Shown in pieces: positions 54,743-58,942 of a DNA stretch of 58,942 nucleotides. The position numbers and the translations under genes are program-made. The DNA is from an uncultured Pelagibacteraceae bacterium (GTDB lineage: Bacteria; Pseudomonadota; Alphaproteobacteria; Pelagibacterales; Pelagibacteraceae), in contig CACADE010000008.1 of the NCBI GenBank assembly GCA_902531175.1, forward strand, positions 1 to 58,942, given 5' to 3'. Every line of letters starts with the position of its first letter. The first letter of the stretch is position 1. The notes under the pieces were generated by a model that saw nothing but the letters and a program-made list of their open reading frames with translations, did no database searches and was not told where the DNA came from.

Positions 54743-56953
54743 AGGTTTTCCAGTAGATAATGTGTGTTTAATTCTATCTTGGGTTTTACTTGTCTCAATT
54801 AATTTCATGAAAGCATCTAACTCTAATTTAAACAACTGATCTTCTGTAAGAGTTTTATCTATAGTTGTATCACCACCACTTAAAACATTTGCTAGCTCTG
54901 TTCCAACCATCATTCCATGATCTAATATAATTTTATCATTATACAGTTTTTCTAACATGCCAACCATTTTGTCTTTTAAAGATTTACCAGATAAATTAAA
55001 TGTGCATTCTTTAGGAGGAGTAAATTCTTTATTTTGATCCAAAATTTTTCTTGCTTCATTTAATAGACTATTTCTGCTCATAATTTTTTTATTTTCAGGG
55101 ATTAAGTACTTTAGAGGTTCAGCTTCAACTGGAGATGTTGCGGTTTTTGCATAACCAATGATATCAAAAACTTTTAAAGGCGCAAAATCTGGATCATTTT
55201 TTGCCTCTTCTGTTTGAGACCATCTCCATAACATTTCTTTACATCCTCCTCCGGCTGGAACTAAACCGACCAATGTTTCAACTAATCCAACAACAATATT
55301 AGTATGCGAAGCAACAAAGTTACTTTGAACTAAAACTTCAAAACCCCCTCCAAGCGTAAGACCTGATGGTGCTGAAACGACTGGAAATTTTGAGTATTTT
55401 AAGTGTTTGCATGTTTCTTGAAAATAACCGACAAATTTTTCTATTGATTTAAAGTCACCTTTATCTGCAAAATTCATAGTATATGTTAAATTAACACCAG
55501 CAGAAAACTGCATACTTTCATTAATAATTATCAATGGTTTGTCTGTAGCGTTTTTTAAAGAGTCCATTGAGTCATAATCCAAAGCATTTGCTTTAGTTGT
55601 AAATTCGACAATGTTAAATTCAGGAAATCTATAAATTTCAGCAGAATTATTTTTATCAAGTTTAAGGGCTCTTGGTTTAATTTTTCCTAAAGTTTCAATT
55701 TCAGTATATTGTTGTCTCTCACCATAAAAATTTTCATCTTTGGATTTTGATAAATTTTCTAAAAATTTATTTCCCTCAAAATTATCAACTTTTTGGAAAA
55801 AATTATTTACTCCAATTTCTTTTAACATTTCAAAAGGCCCTCTAGACCAATTGAAGCCAAGTCTCATTGCTTCATCAATGTCGTTAAACTTATCTGTAAT
55901 ACCTGGAACTAATGAAGAAGAATATTTTATTATTTTAGAAATTACTGACCAAGCATAATCTCCATATTTATCTCCACGATTAATTAATTTTTTTAAATCA
56001 ACTTTTTCAGATTTAATATCTATTTTTTTTGAGGGAGAATATTCCCCAGTTTCAAGATTGATGGCCTCTAAAATTTTCTTACCACCCTCCTTATTCATTC
56101 TATAAAATCCACCTTTTCCTTTTCGACCAGTATATCCGGTCTCTATTAATTTTTTTACAAGTGGCATTTCTTTTGCCACAGGTTGAAATGGATCGCTATC
56201 AGGTAATTCTTTAATAAAACTTTTTAATACATCTGCCATTAAATCAATACCTATTAGGTCATACAATCCAAATACTCCAGTTTTAGGTATGCCCATTGGT
56301 CTGCCAAATACAGCATCAGCCTCTTCAACACTAAGTTTCATATTAAATGCTTCTGTCATTGCAATTTGCATTGCATATACTCCAATTCTATTACCTAAAA
56401 ATCCTGGAGTGTCATTACAGATAATTGCACCTTTACCTAAGTCTATTTCACAAAAGTTTTTTAAAAGTTTAACTTTATCTAAATCGCTTTCATTACTTTT
56501 TACTATTTCCAGTAAATCCATGTATCTTACAGGATTAAAGAAGTGAGTTATGCAGAAATCCTTTTTGTCTTGATCAGATAATTTTTCTGATAGAACACTT
56601 ATTGGAATAGATGAGGTATTAGACGAAACAACAGACTCTTTTTTTCTATGCTTAAATATTTTTTCGTAAATATTATGTTTTATATCTATTCTTTCTACAA
56701 CAGCTTCTACAATCCAATCTGCATTCGATACCACATCAAAGTTTTCCTCAATGTTTCCTACGTGTATATTATCTAATTTTGATTTATCTATTAACAAAGG
56801 AGGTCTAGATTTTCCTATTCTCTCTTTAGCCTTTTGACTAATTTCCGTAGTTAAATCCAACAAAGTGACAGGAATATTTGCGTTACACAAATGTGCAGCT
56901 ATACCGCTCCCCATTGTTCCAGAACCAATTACAACTACATTATTTATTTTCAT
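54731..56953 (-). CDS. 3-hydroxyacyl-CoA dehydrogenase/enoyl-CoA hydratase fusion (FadN-like)
   Basis: Bifunctional beta-oxidation enzyme of 740 residues. NAD-binding domain comes first (IGSGTMGSGIAAHLC, 9-23), then the 3-hydroxyacyl-CoA dehydrogenase C-terminal part (THFFNPVRYMDLLEIV near 140-155, NDTPGFLGNRIG near 180-191), then a crotonase-like domain from about 450 (SAPSGLTLGGGFEV, EALVGLVPAGGGCKEML-like). This order is opposite to E. coli FadB and matches FadN-type proteins. The substrate may be a fatty or dicarboxylic acyl-CoA. It is convergent with the cyclophilin gene. Confidence 0.88.
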   Translation of the reverse strand: MKINNVVVIGSGTMGSGIAAHLCNANIPVTLLDLTTEISQKAKERIGKSRPPLLIDKSKLDNIHVGNIEENFDVVSNADWIVEAVVERIDIKHNIYEKIFKHRKKESVVSSNTSSIPISVLSEKLSDQDKKDFCITHFFNPVRYMDLLEIVKSNESDLDKVKLLKNFCEIDLGKGAIICNDTPGFLGNRIGVYAMQIAMTEAFNMKLSVEEADAVFGRPMGIPKTGVFGLYDLIGIDLMADVLKSFIKELPDSDPFQPVAKEMPLVKKLIETGYTGRKGKGGFYRMNKEGGKKILEAINLETGEYSPSKKIDIKSEKVDLKKLINRGDKYGDYAWSVISKIIKYSSSLVPGITDKFNDIDEAMRLGFNWSRGPFEMLKEIGVNNFFQKVDNFEGNKFLENLSKSKDENFYGERQQYTEIETLGKIKPRALKLDKNNSAEIYRFPEFNIVEFTTKANALDYDSMDSLKNATDKPLIIINESMQFSAGVNLTYTMNFADKGDFKSIEKFVGYFQETCKHLKYSKFPVVSAPSGLTLGGGFEVLVQSNFVASHTNIVVGLVETLVGLVPAGGGCKEMLWRWSQTEEAKNDPDFAPLKVFDIIGYAKTATSPVEAEPLKYLIPENKKIMSRNSLLNEARKILDQNKEFTPPKECTFNLSGKSLKDKMVGMLEKLYNDKIILDHGMMVGTELANVLSGGDTTIDKTLTEDQLFKLELDAFMKLIETSKTQDRIKHTLSTGKPLVN

Positions 56954-57010
56954 AAAGAAGGTTTCTTATATTAAATTGAGACTGAGTAGGAAATAAAATA
57001 AATGTCATAA

Positions 57011-58942
57011 CTACTGCTGCAAACTTGCTAATTCTTCAATATTAATATGACATCTAATAGCATTACCATTTTCACCTATTTGCCATGGTGGAATCTCTGA
57101 ATTACAAATATCACCTATTTTCCTAGGGCATCTTCCTTGAAAAGAACAGCCTTTCTCAGGGGGTTTTTCCTCTACTATATCCTCAGCTACTAATTTTGGT
57201 TTTATATCTGGATCTGGTTCTAAAACAGCACCTAATAATACTTCAGTGTAAGGATGTGAAGGAAATTTGTAAACATTTTGAGAAGGACCAATTTCACATA
57301 ACCTTCCTTGATATAAAACTGCAACTCTATCACTAATTGCTCTAACAACAGCCAGATCATGAGAAACAAATACGTAGGTTGTTCCTAGATCTTCTTTCAA
57401 TTGTTGTAATAAGTTTAAAACAGCTGCTTGAACCGAAACATCTAAAGCTGATGTAACCTCATCACACAAAATTATATCTGGCTTGGCTGCAAATGCTCTT
57501 GCAACTGCAACTCTTTGTTTCTCACCACCTGATAATTGTCTAGGGTATCTTGACATATAAAATTCTCCTAACCTTACTTTTTTTAGTAGATCGATTATAT
57601 TTTTTTTTAATTCTTCTCCTGATAAATTAAAATACAACTTTAGAGGTTGTGAAAGTATTTGCTCAACTGTGTGGTTTGGATTTAATGACTCATCTGGATT
57701 TTGAAATATAAGTTGTATTGCTCGCAGATCATTTGGATTTCTCATTTTTAAATCAGAAGATAAAATACGATCATTTTCAAATTTAATTTGACCATCTTTT
57801 GTTTTGAGTAAGCCAGCAATTGATTTTAAGATAGTAGACTTGCCACTTCCAGACTCACCAACCAAGGCAATAGTCTCTCCTTTTTTTATAGCTATATTTA
57901 TATCTTTAACTGTTGGGTTTTGATCAGAAATTTTATTTAATAATTGATCAAAAAATTTCTGCTTTGCATAACTAATTGAAACATCCTTTAATTTTAAAAC
58001 TTCATTTGCTTCGCTATTATTTGATTTTTTTGTTATTGAAGTTTGTAAATTATTATTTTGATTTATTAATTCTTTATAATTAAAACATCTAACATTGGTA
58101 TCTAATTCTTTAATATGTTCCAGATCTGGTGAATTTTTTTTACAATTATCAGTTGCTAAGTTACATCTATCATAAAAACTACAACCTTCATTCATGCTTC
58201 CAGGCTGAGGTTGGCTTCCTGGCATAGAAGCTGGGAGTCCAGCTAGTGAAAGTTTAGGTATCGATTTTAACAATCCATAAGTATAAGGATGAATAGGTTC
58301 TTTTAATATTTTTCTTGCTGGTCCTTCTAAAACAATTTCTCCCGCATACATTACAACTATTCTATCACTAACTTGTGCTATGGCTCCAAGGTCGTGACTA
58401 ACATAGATCATAGATGTTCCAGTATCTTTTGCTATAAATCTTAATAGTTCTAAGACATGCGCTTGTGTTGTAACGTCTAATCCAGTAGTTGGCTCATCTA
58501 ATAAAAGTAAATCTGGTTTGCCAGCCAATGCCATTGCAACAGCCACTCTTTGTTGCTGCCCTCCAGAAAGCTCGTGTGGATAACGAAAAGCCATAGTTTC
58601 TGGTGAAGGAAGTCTAACTTTATTTAGTAACTCTGAAATTTTTTTATCTCTCTCTGTTTTGTTTAGATCTGTATGTAATTTTAATGCTTCATCAATTTGG
58701 TATCCAATTTTTAAATTCGGTGTTAATGCTTGTCCTGCATTTTGAGGTATCATGGCTATTTTTCTACCTCTAATTTTTTCTAGCTGTCTACTGCTCATCT
58801 TCAATAAATCCTTAGATTTAAAGAGACATTCACCCTTAAGAGGAAATAAGCCTTGTTTTATATAGCCCATCATAGCAAGTGCTAGTGTGCTTTTTCCAGA
58901 ACCCGACTCCCCTACGATCCCTACAGTCTCTCCTTTTTTTAT
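57011..58942 (-). CDS. Double-ATPase peptide/opine ABC transporter protein (DppD-DppF fusion, 5' end outside window)
   Basis: Cytoplasmic ABC ATPase with two nucleotide-binding domains in one chain. The frame is open to the last base, so the start is upstream (to the right); 643 residues are visible. The first Walker A (GESGSGKST) lies in the final bases of the window, before an internal ATG. Its signature is in LSGGQQQRVAVAMALA and Walker B in LLLLDEP. The second domain carries GESGSGKSTILKS, LSGGEKQRVAVARAF and the Walker B ILCDEVTS. Oligopeptide-type Cys-rich tails (CSFYDRCN, CSFQGRCPRK) follow each domain. Substrate could be peptides or opine-like compounds. Confidence 0.9.
   Translation of the reverse strand: MKKGETVGIVGESGSGKSTLALAMMGYIKQGLFPLKGECLFKSKDLLKMSSRQLEKIRGRKIAMIPQNAGQALTPNLKIGYQIDEALKLHTDLNKTERDKKISELLNKVRLPSPETMAFRYPHELSGGQQQRVAVAMALAGKPDLLLLDEPTTGLDVTTQAHVLELLRFIAKDTGTSMIYVSHDLGAIAQVSDRIVVMYAGEIVLEGPARKILKEPIHPYTYGLLKSIPKLSLAGLPASMPGSQPQPGSMNEGCSFYDRCNLATDNCKKNSPDLEHIKELDTNVRCFNYKELINQNNNLQTSITKKSNNSEANEVLKLKDVSISYAKQKFFDQLLNKISDQNPTVKDINIAIKKGETIALVGESGSGKSTILKSIAGLLKTKDGQIKFENDRILSSDLKMRNPNDLRAIQLIFQNPDESLNPNHTVEQILSQPLKLYFNLSGEELKKNIIDLLKKVRLGEFYMSRYPRQLSGGEKQRVAVARAFAAKPDIILCDEVTSALDVSVQAAVLNLLQQLKEDLGTTYVFVSHDLAVVRAISDRVAVLYQGRLCEIGPSQNVYKFPSHPYTEVLLGAVLEPDPDIKPKLVAEDIVEEKPPEKGCSFQGRCPRKIGDICNSEIPPWQIGENGNAIRCHINIEELASLQQ

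Noticed and set aside
1..58942. CRISPR arrays, tRNA/rRNA genes, transposases, integrases
   Set aside because: No repeat-spacer pattern, cloverleaf-bearing gap or mobile-element protein was seen; nearly all bases are within recognised genes.

Overview
The window is AT-rich, carries almost no spacer DNA and looks like a SAR11 (Pelagibacter-type) marine alphaproteobacterium. This rests on the low GC, on 1-4 base gene junctions, on convergent genes that overlap at their stop codons, and on a gene set for methylated osmolytes and one-carbon compounds that is typical of SAR11. No gap between genes exceeds 300 bases. The longest is about 185 bases, and most of that is filled by an unlisted 44-codon gene. 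I saw no rRNA, tRNA, CRISPR array, insertion sequence or prophage gene.

Region 1 (1-4170) holds the 3' part of purK, an SRAP DNA-crosslink shield protein, a YsnE-like acetyltransferase, a hypothetical protein and a BT1-like transporter. Region 2 (4174-14420) holds a four-gene heterotetrameric sarcosine oxidase operon (soxBDAG) read leftward, fhs (formate-THF ligase), a frameshifted glutamine amidotransferase, an iron alcohol dehydrogenase and tmm (trimethylamine monooxygenase).

Region 3 (14430-26886) is one long leftward run: TMAO transporter genes tmoX, tmoV and tmoW with two small envelope genes between them, a GpsA-like dehydrogenase, and a carbohydrate ABC transporter with an intracellular MGH1-like glycosidase. 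Region 4 (27028-38247) reads rightward: tdm (TMAO demethylase), a putative winged-helix protein, an FAD oxidoreductase, gmaS, mgsABC, a small basic protein, an ammonium transporter and two small membrane proteins.

Region 5 (38265-58942) mixes a type III glutamine synthetase plus diaminopropionate ammonia-lyase pair, a photolyase, YjbQ, ZapE, a cupin, a BamB/YfgM pair, aconitase, a LysE exporter, CsaA, ArgE, an aldehyde dehydrogenase and agmatinase pair, a putative metallopeptidase, a cyclophilin, a fatty-acid oxidation enzyme and the 3' part of a double-ATPase peptide ABC protein.

Taken together the core is an almost complete route from trimethylamine or TMAO to ammonium and C1 units. Tmm makes TMAO, TmoXVW imports it, and Tdm cuts it to dimethylamine and formaldehyde. 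GmaS and MgsABC channel methylamine through gamma-glutamylmethylamide and N-methylglutamate. An FAD oxidoreductase would release the last methyl group, Fhs handles formate, and the Amt protein moves ammonium. A dimethylamine monooxygenase (Dmm) was not seen here. All functions are inferred from recalled family features; no database search was run.
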